Below, piece after piece: positions 17,091-26,289 of a stretch of 64,000 nucleotides of DNA. Within the stretch, counting starts at the first letter, position 1. Each line of letters starts with the position of its first letter. A program made the translations under genes and the position numbers. The notes under the pieces were generated by a model. It saw nothing but the letters and a program-made list of their open reading frames with translations. It did not search any database and had not been told where the DNA came from. Origin of the DNA: an uncultured Roseburia sp. (lineage in GTDB: Bacteria; Bacillota_A; Clostridia; Lachnospirales; Lachnospiraceae); the NCBI GenBank assembly GCA_900753715.1, contig CAAEAE010000130.1, forward strand, positions 1 to 64,000, in the 5' to 3' direction.

Positions 17091-17615
17091 ATGAAAGCAA
17101 TCCTTTTTCTGTCGGATATCATGATTCCGCTTATGATTTTTGGAATCGTGGGATATGGGCTTATCAACCGTCACAATATTTATGAAGAGTTCATCGAGGG
17201 GGCAAAGGACGGATTCCATACGGTGCTAGGAATTATGCCGACGCTCATCGGGCTTATGGTGGCGGTTGGCGTGCTGCGGACATCCGGTTTTTTAGAATTT
17301 GTGGCACAAATTTTTTCGCACATTACAGAGCCGCTTGGATTTCCGTCCGAACTGCTTCCGGTGACACTGGTAAAAATGTTTTCTTCCTCGGCAGCAACAG
17401 GGCTTTTACTCGATATTTTCAAAGAGTACGGGGCGGATTCCCTGCTTGGGCGGATGGCATCCATCATGATGAGCAGCACGGAGACTATTTTTTATACGAT
17501 GTCGGTTTATTTTATGTCCGTCGGCATCAAAAAAAGCCGTTACACGCTGGCAGGGGCGCTTCTTGCAACACTGACCGGAACGGTGGCGAGTGTTATCCTG
17601 GCATACAGGATGTGA
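17091..17615 (+). CDS. spmB: Spore maturation protein B
   Basis: 174-residue membrane partner of SpmA, same Gate-domain family. Four hydrophobic segments are visible, with the blocks GAKDGFHTVLGIMPTLIGLMVAV and KMFSSSAATGLLLD. The ATG at 17091 is preferred because GGGCGGTG lies 5-6 nt upstream; the in-frame ATG at 17073 would touch its own ribosome site. It follows spmA by 52 nt and would be co-transcribed. Its stop precedes the tRNA-fMet promoter by 35 nt. Confidence 0.93.
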   Translation: MKAILFLSDIMIPLMIFGIVGYGLINRHNIYEEFIEGAKDGFHTVLGIMPTLIGLMVAVGVLRTSGFLEFVAQIFSHITEPLGFPSELLPVTLVKMFSSSAATGLLLDIFKEYGADSLLGRMASIMMSSTETIFYTMSVYFMSVGIKKSRYTLAGALLATLTGTVASVILAYRM

Positions 17616-17650
17616 AAACACAGGGTGAAAACGTAGGACTTTTGGCAGAT

Positions 17651-17679
17651 TTGACATTTGCGGGGAAAAGTTCTATAAT
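17651..17679 (+). promoter_or_regulatory. Sigma-A promoter for tRNA-fMet
   Basis: TTGACA, a 17-nt spacer and TATAAT: a perfect consensus, 22 nt before the tRNA. Confidence 0.85.
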
Positions 17680-17700
17680 AAACAGCATCAGAACAAATAT

Positions 17701-17774
17701 CGCGGGATGGAGCAGTCTGGAAGCTCGCCGGGCTCATAACCCGGAGGTCATAGGTTCAAATCCTATTCCCGCAA
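17701..17774 (+). tRNA. Initiator tRNA-fMet (anticodon CAT)
   Basis: A 74-nt cloverleaf. The acceptor stem GCGGGA/TCCCGC is preceded by an unpaired C1 opposite A72, and the anticodon stem ends in three G-C pairs (CCGGG-CTCATAA-CCCGG). Both are hallmarks of initiator tRNA. The T arm contains GGTTCAAATCC. CCA is not encoded (CTA follows). It has its own strong promoter and a downstream double-hairpin region. Confidence 0.96.
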
Positions 17775-17782
17775 CTACTAAG

Positions 17783-17815
17783 AGTCCTAAAATCAAATGA
17801 TTTTGGGACTTTTTG
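17783..17815 (+). terminator. Rho-independent terminator after tRNA-fMet
   Basis: A 13-bp stem, AGTCCTAAAATCA with TGATTTTGGGACT (one G-T wobble), has a 2-nt spacer in the loop and is followed by T4. Its right arm is shared with the left arm of the larger palindrome at 17806-17848, so both cannot form at once. Confidence 0.7.
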
Positions 17816-17848
17816 GATTATAGGAAATTCCTATAATCCAAAAAGTCC
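17806..17848. repeat. Near-perfect palindrome with 21-bp arms
   Basis: Two 21-nt arms (17806-17826 and 17828-17848) are exact reverse complements around a single A. The arms start GGACTTTTTGG and end CCAAAAAGTCC. It lies 42 nt upstream of the sirtuin start and overlaps the tRNA terminator. Confidence 0.9.
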
Positions 17849-17890
17849 TGTAAGATGCGCAGCTCGCGGAGAAGAAGGAGGAAAAGTGCT

Positions 17891-18619
17891 ATGGACAAAA
17901 TCGAGCAGTTTTTACAGTGGGTGAACGAATCGGACAATATCGTATTCTTCGGCGGCGCCGGGGTGTCCACGGAGAGCGGAATCCCGGATTTTCGAAGTGT
18001 GGACGGACTGTATCATCAGAAATATGACTATCCGCCGGAAACCATTCTGAGCCATTCCTTCTATATAAAACATACGGATGAATTTTACCGCTTCTACCGG
18101 GACAAGATGCTTTGTCTGGATGCAAAGCCGAATGTGACCCACTGCAAGCTTGCAGAGCTTGAAGCGGCGGGCAAGGTGAAGGCTGTGGTGACGCAGAATA
18201 TTGATGGACTGCATCAGGCGGCAGGAAGCAGGCGTGTGTTAGAACTTCACGGAAGCGTGTTAAGAAACTATTGCAGAAAGTGTGGAAAGGGATTTGATGC
18301 AGAATATATCTTAAAATCCAGTACAATAACGCCGCACTGCGATGCCTGCGGCGGAGAAATTAAACCGGATGTGGTGCTTTACGAGGAAGGTCTGGATCAG
18401 AGGACGCTTGAGGATGCTGTATTTTATATCAGCCATGCAGATATGTTAATTGTCGGCGGCACGTCGTTGGCGGTATATCCGGCGGCAGGGCTTATCGATT
18501 ATTACAGGGGAAACAAGCTGGTGTTGATTAACAAGTCGACAACGCCGATGGATGCCAGAGCAGATCTACTGATTCAGGCAGGGCTTGGCGAAGTGTTTGG
18601 AAAGATTCAATGTGAGTAG
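17891..18619 (+). CDS. Sir2-family NAD-dependent protein deacylase (sirtuin)
   Basis: 242 residues. It removes acyl groups from lysines using NAD+ and yields nicotinamide. GAGVSTESGIPDFRS at 22-36 and TQNIDGLH at 101-108 bind NAD, His120 in LELHGS is catalytic, and Cys128, Cys131, Cys150 and Cys153 form the structural zinc site. The length fits the bacterial CobB/SrtN class. The ATG at 17891 is chosen because AGGAGG is 8 nt upstream; the longer frame starts with a poly-Arg stretch and has no ribosome site. It is followed by DUF951 after 14 nt. Confidence 0.94.
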   Translation: MDKIEQFLQWVNESDNIVFFGGAGVSTESGIPDFRSVDGLYHQKYDYPPETILSHSFYIKHTDEFYRFYRDKMLCLDAKPNVTHCKLAELEAAGKVKAVVTQNIDGLHQAAGSRRVLELHGSVLRNYCRKCGKGFDAEYILKSSTITPHCDACGGEIKPDVVLYEEGLDQRTLEDAVFYISHADMLIVGGTSLAVYPAAGLIDYYRGNKLVLINKSTTPMDARADLLIQAGLGEVFGKIQCE

Positions 18620-18633
18620 AAAGGAAAATCCAG

Positions 18634-18819
18634 ATGGACAGATACGAAGTAGGAGATATCATTCGTTTAAAGAAACCGCATCCCTGCGGCAGCAGTGAAT
18701 GGGAAGTGCTGCGGGTTGGCGCGGATTTCAGATTAAAATGTACGGGGTGCGGGCATCAGGTGATGCTGGCGCGTCCGCTTGTTGAAAAAAATACAAAAGA
18801 AATTAGAAAAAAGGCTTGA
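18634..18819 (+). CDS. DUF951 family small protein
   Basis: 61 residues, YEVGDIIRLKKPHPCGS then LKCTGCGHQVMLAR, the conserved DUF951 pattern. Cys in HPCG and CTGCG could bind a metal. Function is unknown. The gene is often found beside rpsF-ssb-rpsR in Bacillota, as here. The -35 box of the rpsF promoter overlaps its stop codon. Confidence 0.9.
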   Translation: MDRYEVGDIIRLKKPHPCGSSEWEVLRVGADFRLKCTGCGHQVMLARPLVEKNTKEIRKKA

Positions 18820-18844
18820 ATTCATGCGGAATCCATGATAAAAT
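18816..18844 (+). promoter_or_regulatory. Sigma-A promoter for rpsF-ssb-rpsR
   Basis: TTGAAT, a 17-nt spacer and TAAAAT. It gives a leader of about 75 nt that contains a small CTCC-AATA-GGAG hairpin (18875-18893 region), where S6:S18 autoregulation could act; that is an inference. Confidence 0.6.
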
Positions 18845-18923
18845 CGATATTCGTGATATATTATAAAAATCCTTGTTCACTCCAATAGGAGCGGACCAGA
18901 GACCAAAAGGAGGTAACATTCGC

Positions 18924-19214
18924 ATGAATAAGTATGAATTAGCACTCGTTGTAAGTGCAAAGATCGAAGACGATGCGAGAACAGCTACCGTTGAGAGAGC
19001 AAAAGAGTACATCACTCGTGCCGGCGGTACTATTACAGAAGTAGAGGACTGGGGTAAGAAGAAATTAGCTTACGAAGTTCAGAAGATGAGCGAAGCTTAC
19101 TACTACTTCATCCAGTTCGATGCTGAGTCATCCGTTCCTGCAACAGTTGAGCAGGATGTTCGTATCATGGATAACGTTCTTCGTTTCTTATGCGTTAGAA
19201 AAGACGAGGCTTAA
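18924..19214 (+). CDS. rpsF: 30S ribosomal protein S6
   Basis: 96 residues, the usual length. Family text is MNKYELALVVSAKIED and VEDWGKKKLAYEVQKMSEAYY, with RVMDNVLRFL-like RIMDNVLRFLCVR near the end. It binds S18 in the 30S platform. AAGGAGGT lies 11 nt before the ATG at 18924; a longer in-frame start at 18873 would include that ribosome site. It is first in the classic rpsF-ssb-rpsR operon. Confidence 0.97.
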   Translation: MNKYELALVVSAKIEDDARTATVERAKEYITRAGGTITEVEDWGKKKLAYEVQKMSEAYYYFIQFDAESSVPATVEQDVRIMDNVLRFLCVRKDEA

Positions 19215-19264
19215 GAGAACGGGCCGGCACAGCCGGAGGTTCCCTATAGAAGAGAGGAAATCGC

Positions 19265-19717
19265 ATGAATAAAGTTATTCTTATGGGACGATTGACAAGA
19301 GACCCGGAAGTACGTTACTCCCAGGGTGACCAGGCAACTGCAATTGCCAGATATACGCTTGCCGTAGACCGCAGATTCCGCCGGGACGGAGACCAGCAGA
19401 GCGCTGATTTCATCGGATGCGTTGCATTCGGACGCGCAGCAGAATTCGCAGAGAAATATTTCCGCAAGGGAACCAAGATTGCGGTTACCGGACGGATTCA
19501 GACGGGAAGCTACACCAACAAAGACGGGCAGAAAGTATATACCACTGATGTAGTTGTTGAGGAGCAGGAATTTGCTGAGAGCAAAAATGCGTCTTCTGAC
19601 AACGGTGGATTTGCCGGAGGCTTTTCCGGTGGAGACAGACCATCTCCGAGCAGCGCAGCCGGTGATGGCTTCATGAACATTCCGGACGGAATTGATGAAG
19701 AATTACCATTCAACTAA
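19265..19717 (+). CDS. ssb: Single-stranded DNA-binding protein
   Basis: 150 residues. The OB fold covers about 1-105 (MNKVILMGRLTRDPEVRYSQ, TGRIQTGSYTNKDGQKVYTTDVV), followed by a Gly/Ser-rich linker and the acidic tip DEELPFN, which recruits partner proteins in replication and repair. It lies between rpsF and rpsR, as in most Bacillota. Confidence 0.97.
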   Translation: MNKVILMGRLTRDPEVRYSQGDQATAIARYTLAVDRRFRRDGDQQSADFIGCVAFGRAAEFAEKYFRKGTKIAVTGRIQTGSYTNKDGQKVYTTDVVVEEQEFAESKNASSDNGGFAGGFSGGDRPSPSSAAGDGFMNIPDGIDEELPFN

Positions 19718-19739
19718 ACCTAACAGGAGGTAAACAATC

Positions 19740-20003
19740 ATGGCTTTCAATAAAGCAGCAGACAAAGACGGCGCTCCAATGAAGAGACGCCCAATGCATA
19801 GAAGAAAAAAGGTTTGCGTATTCTGTGGTAAAGACAATACCATCGATTACAAGGACGTAAACAAATTAAAGAGATACATCTCTGAGAGAGGAAAGATTCT
19901 TCCTCGTCGTATCACAGGAAACTGTGCAAAACATCAGAGAGCTCTTACCGTGGCAATCAAGAGAGCACGTCACGTTGCACTTATGCCATACGTATGCGAA
20001 TAG
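19740..20003 (+). CDS. rpsR: 30S ribosomal protein S18
   Basis: 87 residues. [30 protein letters not shown] is cut by a Cys-x-x-Cys of the zinc-binding S18 type. A basic [12 protein letters not shown]-terminus precedes it, and [28 protein letters not shown] closes the protein. It ends the rpsF-ssb-rpsR operon. Confidence 0.97.
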   Translation: MAFNKAADKDGAPMKRRPMHRRKKVCVFCGKDNTIDYKDVNKLKRYISERGKILPRRITGNCAKHQRALTVAIKRARHVALMPYVCE

Positions 20004-20045
20004 GCTTTACCTAAACGCAGCGAATAAAAAGAATTTGATTCTGTT

Positions 20046-20078
20046 AAAACCGGTTGTCGCAAGATAACCGGTTTTATT
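20046..20078 (+). terminator. Terminator of the rpsF-ssb-rpsR operon
   Basis: AAAACCGGTT pairs exactly with AACCGGTTTT around a 10-nt loop and is followed by ATT. Confidence 0.8.
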
Positions 20079-20123
20079 ACTTTACAAGAGATTTCGATAG
20101 ATGCGAAGTGAGGCAAAAGAAGC

Positions 20124-21491
20124 ATGAGATTATATGATTCATCCCAGATTGATAAGAATCATCTGCTTTTTTCGGGAAACGACTTAAAAAAGCTGCTGAT
20201 TCCGTTGATGATTGAGCAGCTTTTAAATTCCCTGATGGGAATGGTGGATACGATGATGGTGAGCAATGTGGGCAGCGAGGCAATCTCTGCCGTATCATTA
20301 GTGGATTCCATTAACACGCTTGTGATTCAGGTCTTTGCAGCAATGGCAACCGGTGCGGCAATCATCTGCTCGCAGTATATCGGCAGAGGAGACCATGAAG
20401 GAAGTAACCGTGCGGCAAAACAGATATTTCTTACGGTTATCGTAATATCCGCGGCGCTGACCCTTGTGGGACTTTTGTTCCGTCAGCCGTTATTACACCT
20501 GATTTTTGGCGCAATAGAGCCGGGCGTTATGGAGAAGGCAAATATCTATTTTCTGATTACGGTACTGTCATATCCGTTTATTGCACTGTTTAATGCCGGG
20601 GCAGCCTTTTTCCGGGCTTCGGGGGATGCAAAATATCCGATGAAGGTATCGGTCAGTTCAAACCTTATCAACATTGCGGGAAATGCCATATTAATTTTTG
20701 CACTGGATATGGGAGTGGCAGGAGCAGCTCTCGCCACACTTGCATCACGTATATTCTGCACGGTTGTGGTCTTCCACAGATTAGCGCGTCCGGGGCAGGA
20801 AATTGTGTTAAATCACTATTTTTCCATCCGTCCGGATTTACCGTTGATTGTTAAAATTCTTGCAATCGGTGTGCCATCCGGGATTGAAAACGGAATGTTC
20901 CAGTTTGGAAAGCTTGCAATCCAGTCGACGGTATCGACACTTGGGACTGCCGCGATTGCGGCACAGGCAATGGCGATTATTTTTGAAAATGTAAACGGTG
21001 TTGCCGGAATTGGAATCGGAATCGGACTTATGACGGTTGTGGGACAGGCAATCGGAGCAGGACGAAAAGAAGAAGCCAAATATTATATTGTGAAACTGAG
21101 CATGTATGCGGAACTCGCCATTATTCTTTCCTGTCTGTTTGTGTTTGCAATTTCAAAGCCGGTCATGTTTTTGGCGGGAACGGAGTCTGAGAGTACAGAA
21201 ATCTGTTTTCATATGATAATATGGATTACAATTGTAAAACCACTTGTGTGGGTGCCGTCTTTTATTCCGGGATATGGAATGCGTGCGGCAGGCGATGTGA
21301 AGTTTTCCATGATTGTCGCAACCTGTACGATGTGGTTCTGCCGTGTGGCGCTGGCAATATTCTGTATGCGTTTCCTTGACGTAGGACCGATGGGCGTGTG
21401 GATTGGTATGTTTGCAGATTGGACGATTCGTGGTATTATATTCTGTATCAGATTTTGCAGCGGGAAATGGCTGAAAAAGAAAGTAATATAG
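20124..21491 (+). CDS. MATE family efflux transporter
   Basis: 455 residues with about twelve hydrophobic helices in two halves. The opening LLIPLMIEQLLNSLMGMVDTMMVSNVGSEA fits MATE helix 1, and the second half repeats the pattern (IGVPSGIENGMFQFGKL). Such pumps export cationic drugs or metabolites in exchange for Na+ or H+; the substrate is not predictable. Only a weak ribosome site (GTGAGG) is visible. A lipoprotein gene follows after 16 nt and may be co-transcribed. Confidence 0.9.
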   Translation: MRLYDSSQIDKNHLLFSGNDLKKLLIPLMIEQLLNSLMGMVDTMMVSNVGSEAISAVSLVDSINTLVIQVFAAMATGAAIICSQYIGRGDHEGSNRAAKQIFLTVIVISAALTLVGLLFRQPLLHLIFGAIEPGVMEKANIYFLITVLSYPFIALFNAGAAFFRASGDAKYPMKVSVSSNLINIAGNAILIFALDMGVAGAALATLASRIFCTVVVFHRLARPGQEIVLNHYFSIRPDLPLIVKILAIGVPSGIENGMFQFGKLAIQSTVSTLGTAAIAAQAMAIIFENVNGVAGIGIGIGLMTVVGQAIGAGRKEEAKYYIVKLSMYAELAIILSCLFVFAISKPVMFLAGTESESTEICFHMIIWITIVKPLVWVPSFIPGYGMRAAGDVKFSMIVATCTMWFCRVALAIFCMRFLDVGPMGVWIGMFADWTIRGIIFCIRFCSGKWLKKKVI

Positions 21492-21507
21492 CAAAAAGGA
21501 GACAACC

Positions 21508-22206
21508 ATGAACAGAAAACGATTCTTTTTACTGACAATGATGTGTTTTGGAGTCGGAGCTGCGGTGGCGGGCTGTGAAAAGGCATATGTTACGCTTGAT
21601 GAACTTGAGCAGGAAGAGGAAAAAGAGTTACAGTCAGACAGCGAAGAAGGGCTGATAAATTTTCTTACACAGGAAAATTCGGATGCTGCGATTCTGGAAA
21701 TGCAGTATGCGGATAAGGAGCCATATCCTGCGCTGGCAGAGTTTTTGACGGATTATTTTGCGGTGCCGCAGGAGATGCTTGGAGAAACAAGGTACTACTA
21801 TTGTCACGTAGAGCTTGACGAAGATGGTGTTCCGGAAATCGCAGCCGTGGTATTAAACGATGAGCTTGAAGATGCTGCGGGGCATCCGCTTCTTCTGCTT
21901 AAGGAGGACGGAGAAACATTTACGGTGCTGGATGAGATTGACCATATTCATACGCCGATTATCATTGATGACGAGTGTACCGAGGGCTGGCACAATGTCA
22001 TTCCGACGGTTCACGGAGGTGGAATGTCACCGGGATTTTTGATTTACCGTTATGACGGCAAGCATTACAGCGCGGATGAGGAAGCGGATTTTACGGAGAA
22101 TCTCAATGGAAAATCGGGAATTCAGATTCTTTCCGACAATTTTATTGATGATCTTGACAGAGAAGATTATCTGACGCTTTTGCCGGAGGAGACCGAGCAG
22201 GAATAA
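21508..22206 (+). CDS. Hypothetical lipoprotein
   Basis: 232 residues. The signal peptide ends in lipobox AVAGC (Cys22), then a Glu-rich stretch (LEQEEEKELQSDSEE) and a mature domain without recognised motifs, strongly acidic overall. It would be anchored outside the membrane by Lgt. AAAAGGAG precedes the ATG. I do not recognise the family. Position behind a MATE pump hints at a link, but nothing in the sequence proves it. Confidence 0.8.
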   Translation: MNRKRFFLLTMMCFGVGAAVAGCEKAYVTLDELEQEEEKELQSDSEEGLINFLTQENSDAAILEMQYADKEPYPALAEFLTDYFAVPQEMLGETRYYYCHVELDEDGVPEIAAVVLNDELEDAAGHPLLLLKEDGETFTVLDEIDHIHTPIIIDDECTEGWHNVIPTVHGGGMSPGFLIYRYDGKHYSADEEADFTENLNGKSGIQILSDNFIDDLDREDYLTLLPEETEQE

Positions 22207-22213
22207 AAAACTC

Positions 22214-22242
22214 TTTATCTTGTATCTCCGAAATGCTATAAT
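22214..22242 (+). promoter_or_regulatory. Possible promoter for gdpP-rplI-dnaB
   Basis: Good TATAAT with a weak TTTATC -35 at 17 nt, in the 94-nt gap before gdpP. Confidence 0.35.
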
Positions 22243-22300
22243 CATTGGTAAGCGATTATCGTGCTGTAAGAGTGTAAGAGGATAGGTTTAGGAGAAGAAT

Positions 22301-24355
22301 ATGAAAAGTAACAACGTGAAATTCAAGGGAAGGCTTCGTACGTATTTCAGCTGGCCGTTGATACTGACTATTGCACTGATTTTTATCGACATCCTGGTTT
22401 ATACGAAAGACATCACATCAGGTGCTGTCATTTCAGTGTTTATTGTTGTCTATTTTTTGATCATACTGCTCTCATATATTCATAACAAGCCGCTGCTAGT
22501 GCAGGAAATGGTCAATTTTGCTACGCAGTATGCAACGGTACAAAAGCAGTTGTTATATGAATTTGAAGTGCCGTATGCACTGATTGATTATAACGGCAAA
22601 ATTTTGTGGCTGAATGAGCAGTTTATGGAGCTTACCGGGAAGGACAAAAAATATCATAAGTCTATCACGACTATTTTTCCACTGCTGACAAGGGAACTTC
22701 TTCAGAAAACAGAGATGGTGGGAAGCGTCAACCTGACGCTTGAAGACAGAACCTACCGTGCCGTGATGAAGCGAATTTACTTTGATTCCATGACGCAGGA
22801 CAGTAGTATTTTGGTACTTGAGCAGGACAGTGAGTACCTGACGGCACTGTATCTGTTTGATGAGACAGAGATGAACCGTTACATCCGTGAGAATGAAGAA
22901 GAGAAGATGGTAGCGGGTCTAGTCTATATCGATAATTATGATGAGGCATTGGACAGTATCGAGGATGTAAAGCGTTCGCTTCTGGTTGCGCTGATTGACC
23001 GGAAAGTAAATAAATATTTTACAGAGATTGATGCACTTGTGCGCAAGATTGAGAAAGATAAATACTTTGTGGTATTTAAGTACAAATATTTGGCAAAGCT
23101 GCGGGAAGACCGGTTTAATCTCCTTGAAGATGTAAAGACGGTCAAGGTCGGAAACGAGATGGCGGTCACGCTCAGTATCGGTATCGGTGCGAGCGGTGTC
23201 AGCTATAACCAGAACTATGAATATGCCCGGATTTCCATTGACCTCGCATTAGGAAGAGGCGGAGACCAGGTTGTTGTCCGTGAGGGAGAGGAAATCTCCT
23301 ATTATGGCGGCAAGGCAAAACAGGTAGAGCGCAATACCCGAGTAAAGGCAAGGGTAAAAGCACACGCACTGCGGGAAATTCTTGAGAGCAGAGAACATGT
23401 TGTCATTATGGGACACAGTATCAGCGATGTGGATGCGTTAGGTGCGGCAATCGGTGTTTACTGTGCGGCAAGAGTGCTCGGAAAGAAAGCACAGATTGTA
23501 TTAAACACGGTGACATCTTCCCTGCGTCCGTTTGTGGAATGCTTTACTTCGGACAAGGGATATCCGGAGGATCTTTTTATCCGGAATGAGGAAGCGCTAT
23601 TAATCACAAATAAAAATACACTTGTAGTTGTCGTGGATGTCAATCGTCCGAGTTATACGGAATGTCCGGAACTGTTAAAGAGAGGTGCTGCGGTCTGCGT
23701 ATTCGACCATCACAGACAGTCCAGCGAAGTCATTGAGAATCCGGTGCTTTCCTACGTGGAACCGTATGCGTCAAGCGCCTGTGAAATGATTGCAGAGGTT
23801 TTACAGTATTTTACGGAAAATATCAAGTTAGAGCCGGGAGAGGCAGACTGTATCTACGGCGGAATCTTAATGGATACGGATAATTTTATGACAAAGACGG
23901 GCGTGCGCACCTTCGAGGCGGCTGCCTATCTGCGCCGTGCGGGAGCAGAGGTTACGCGTGTGCGCAAGATGCTGCGCAACGATATGGCGGATTATAAGGC
24001 AAGGGCAGAAGTGGTACGCCGTGCCGAAGTATACCGCAATGCATTTGCAATCTCTGTCTGCCAGACAGAGAACGTTGCAAGCCCTACTATTGTAGGCGCA
24101 CAGGCGGCAAACGAACTGTTAAATATTGTAGGAATCAAGGCATCCTTTGTATTGACCGAATTTCAGGGGAAAATTTATGTCAGCTCGCGTTCTATTGACG
24201 AGATTAATGTGCAGATTATCATGGAGCGTTTAGGGGGTGGCGGTCATCTGAATATGGCGGGGGCACAGCTTACGGATTGCACAATCGACGAGGCGGTGCG
24301 CATTATCAAAGATACATTGGATGAGATGCTTAAGGAAGGAGACATACAGGAATGA
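22301..24355 (+). CDS. gdpP: Cyclic-di-AMP phosphodiesterase GdpP
   Basis: 684 residues. Two N-terminal transmembrane helices (about 17-35 and 40-60) are followed by a PAS-like region (about 85-160), a degenerate GGDEF domain (about 175-310) and a C-terminal DHH/DHHA1 phosphodiesterase. Active-site blocks are [12 protein letters not shown] near 370, [15 protein letters not shown] near 466 and [10 protein letters not shown] near 645. The enzyme hydrolyses c-di-AMP to pApA and so tunes potassium and cell-wall homeostasis. Gene order gdpP-rplI-dnaB is the same as in Bacillus. Its stop overlaps the rplI start (ATGA). Confidence 0.95.
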   Translation: MKSNNVKFKGRLRTYFSWPLILTIALIFIDILVYTKDITSGAVISVFIVVYFLIILLSYIHNKPLLVQEMVNFATQYATVQKQLLYEFEVPYALIDYNGKILWLNEQFMELTGKDKKYHKSITTIFPLLTRELLQKTEMVGSVNLTLEDRTYRAVMKRIYFDSMTQDSSILVLEQDSEYLTALYLFDETEMNRYIRENEEEKMVAGLVYIDNYDEALDSIEDVKRSLLVALIDRKVNKYFTEIDALVRKIEKDKYFVVFKYKYLAKLREDRFNLLEDVKTVKVGNEMAVTLSIGIGASGVSYNQNYEYARISIDLALGRGGDQVVVREGEEISYYGGKAKQVERNTRVKARVKAHALREILESREHVVIMGHSISDVDALGAAIGVYCAARVLGKKAQIVLNTVTSSLRPFVECFTSDKGYPEDLFIRNEEALLITNKNTLVVVVDVNRPSYTECPELLKRGAAVCVFDHHRQSSEVIENPVLSYVEPYASSACEMIAEVLQYFTENIKLEPGEADCIYGGILMDTDNFMTKTGVRTFEAAAYLRRAGAEVTRVRKMLRNDMADYKARAEVVRRAEVYRNAFAISVCQTENVASPTIVGAQAANELLNIVGIKASFVLTEFQGKIYVSSRSIDEINVQIIMERLGGGGHLNMAGAQLTDCTIDEAVRIIKDTLDEMLKEGDIQE

Positions 24356-24801
24356 AAATCATTTTATTGGAAGACGTAAAAGCGTTAGGGAAAAAAGGTG
24401 AGGTTGTAAATGTCAGTGACGGATATGCCCGCAACGCAATTTTTCCAAAGAAATTGGGAGTAGAGGCAACACCGAAGAACTTAAACGATTTAAAGTTACA
24501 GAATCTTCATGCAGAAAAGATTGCGAAAGAGCAGTATGAGGCGGCAGTAAAGCTTTCAGAGGAGCTCACGGACAAGAAGGTAACCCTTAAGATGAAGGCG
24601 GGAGAGGGCGGAAAATCATTCGGTTCCGTTTCCACCAAGGAAATTGCCGCAGCAGCCAAGGAACAGCTCGGACTCGAACTCGATAAGAAAAAGATGCAGC
24701 TTGCTGAGCCGATTCGTACCTTCGGAGTGACAGAAGTGCCGGTTAAACTTCATCCGAAGGTAACCGGAAAGCTGGCAGTGCACGTAGTAGAAGCCCAGTA
24801 G
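24352..24801 (+). CDS. rplI: 50S ribosomal protein L9
   Basis: 149 residues. [34 protein letters not shown] is the L9 N-terminal RNA-binding domain (described in parts by the VKALGKKG and GYARN motifs), then a long connecting helix and a C-terminal domain ([14 protein letters not shown]). It is translationally coupled to gdpP through ATGA. Confidence 0.97.
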   Translation: MKIILLEDVKALGKKGEVVNVSDGYARNAIFPKKLGVEATPKNLNDLKLQNLHAEKIAKEQYEAAVKLSEELTDKKVTLKMKAGEGGKSFGSVSTKEIAAAAKEQLGLELDKKKMQLAEPIRTFGVTEVPVKLHPKVTGKLAVHVVEAQ

Positions 24802-24814
24802 AGGATACGGATTG

Positions 24815-26149
24815 ATGGAAGAGACACTTATCAAACGGATTATGCCAAACAGCCTGGAGGCAGAACAGTCGGTTGTCGGTTCCATGCTGATGGATAAAGA
24901 TGCTATTGTTACGGCGATGGAAATGCTTATCAGCGAGGATTTTTATCACAAACAGTATGGAATCATTTTCGACACGATGGTAGAGCTTTACAGCAAGAAT
25001 CTTCCGGTGGATCTTGTGACTTTGCAGAATAAGCTGAAGGAAAAGGATGTACCGCCGGAGATTGCAAGTCTTGATTTTGTAAGGGATTTGGTGACGGCGG
25101 TGCCGACATCTGCCAATGTGAAGTACTATGCGCAGATTGTGAAGGATAATTCCATGCGCCGCAAGTTAATCAAGCTCAACGAAGAGATTGAGAATGAGTG
25201 CTATGCCGGCAAGGAGAGCGTTGAGACCGTGATGGATATCACAGAGAAAAAGGTCTTTGATCTGCTGTCCACCCGCGGTGGCGGCGGGGATTATGTGCCA
25301 ATCCGCCAGGTAGTCATGAATGCGCTCGAAAAGATTGAAAATGCGGCAAAGACTTCCGGAACCGTAACGGGAATCCCGACCGGGTTTATCGATTTGGATT
25401 ACCGCACGGCTGGACTGCAACCGTCAGATTTAATTCTGGTGGCAGCGCGTCCTTCCATGGGAAAAACGGCATTTGTTTTAAACATTGCGCAGTATGTGGC
25501 GTTTCATGAAAATATGTGTACCGCAATCTTTTCCCTCGAGATGTCGAAGGAACAGCTTGTAAACCGACTTTTTTCGCTGGAATCGCGCGTGGATGCGCAG
25601 GCACTCCGTACCGGTAACCTGTCCGATTCGGATTGGGAAAAATTAATCGAAGGTGCCGGAACCATCGGAAATTCTGAACTTATCATTGATGATACGCCGG
25701 GTATCTCGATTTCAGAGCTGCGCAGCAAGTGCCGTAAGTATAAGCTTGAGCATGACTTGAAGTTAGTCATCATCGACTATTTACAGTTGATGTCCGGTTC
25801 CGGAAAATCATCCGATTCCCGTCAGCAGGAGATATCGGATATTTCCCGTTCTTTAAAAGCTCTGGCGCGAGAACTGTCCGTGCCGGTGATTGCACTGTCG
25901 CAGCTTTCCCGTGCGGTAGAGCAGCGTCCGGACCACAGACCGATGCTTTCGGATTTGCGTGAGTCCGGAGCCATCGAGCAGGATGCGGATGTGGTAATGT
26001 TTATCTATCGAGACGAATATTATAACCACGATTCCGATATGAAGGGAATTTCAGAAATCATTATCGCCAAGCAGAGAAACGGTCCAATCGGAACGGTCAA
26101 TCTGGTATGGCTGCCGCAGTACACGAAGTTTGCAAATATGGAAAAATAA
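24815..26149 (+). CDS. dnaB: Replicative DNA helicase
   Basis: 444 residues, hexameric 5'-3' helicase of the replisome (called dnaC in Bacillus). The N-terminal domain starts MPNSLEAEQSVVGSML. The RecA-like domain has Walker A ARPSMGKTAF with Lys217, LEMSKEQLVNRL, the Walker B region LKLVIIDYLQLM and SQLSRAVEQRPDHRP. ATG at 24815 is preferred over the adjacent TTG at 24812, with GAGGA 9 nt upstream. No intein is present. Confidence 0.97.
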   Translation: MEETLIKRIMPNSLEAEQSVVGSMLMDKDAIVTAMEMLISEDFYHKQYGIIFDTMVELYSKNLPVDLVTLQNKLKEKDVPPEIASLDFVRDLVTAVPTSANVKYYAQIVKDNSMRRKLIKLNEEIENECYAGKESVETVMDITEKKVFDLLSTRGGGGDYVPIRQVVMNALEKIENAAKTSGTVTGIPTGFIDLDYRTAGLQPSDLILVAARPSMGKTAFVLNIAQYVAFHENMCTAIFSLEMSKEQLVNRLFSLESRVDAQALRTGNLSDSDWEKLIEGAGTIGNSELIIDDTPGISISELRSKCRKYKLEHDLKLVIIDYLQLMSGSGKSSDSRQQEISDISRSLKALARELSVPVIALSQLSRAVEQRPDHRPMLSDLRESGAIEQDADVVMFIYRDEYYNHDSDMKGISEIIIAKQRNGPIGTVNLVWLPQYTKFANMEK

Positions 26150-26202
26150 CAAAAATTTTAAGAGAAAGTCGGATTGTGTCAGAATAATACGATGAAAAAT
26201 GG

Positions 26203-26231
26203 TTGTCCGCTTTCCTTCGGATGCTTATAAT
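26203..26231 (+). promoter_or_regulatory. Sigma-A promoter for the MerR-like gene
   Basis: TTGTCC, a 17-nt spacer and TATAAT, 59 nt upstream of the start codon. Confidence 0.6.
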
Positions 26232-26289
26232 GATAAGTAAATCTGAACGATATAGTTACAGAAAATGAAGGAAAGGGTTTGGTAGGAGC

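Noticed and set aside
17612..17800. 62-codon frame across tRNA-fMet
   Set aside because: Overlaps the tRNA and its terminator.
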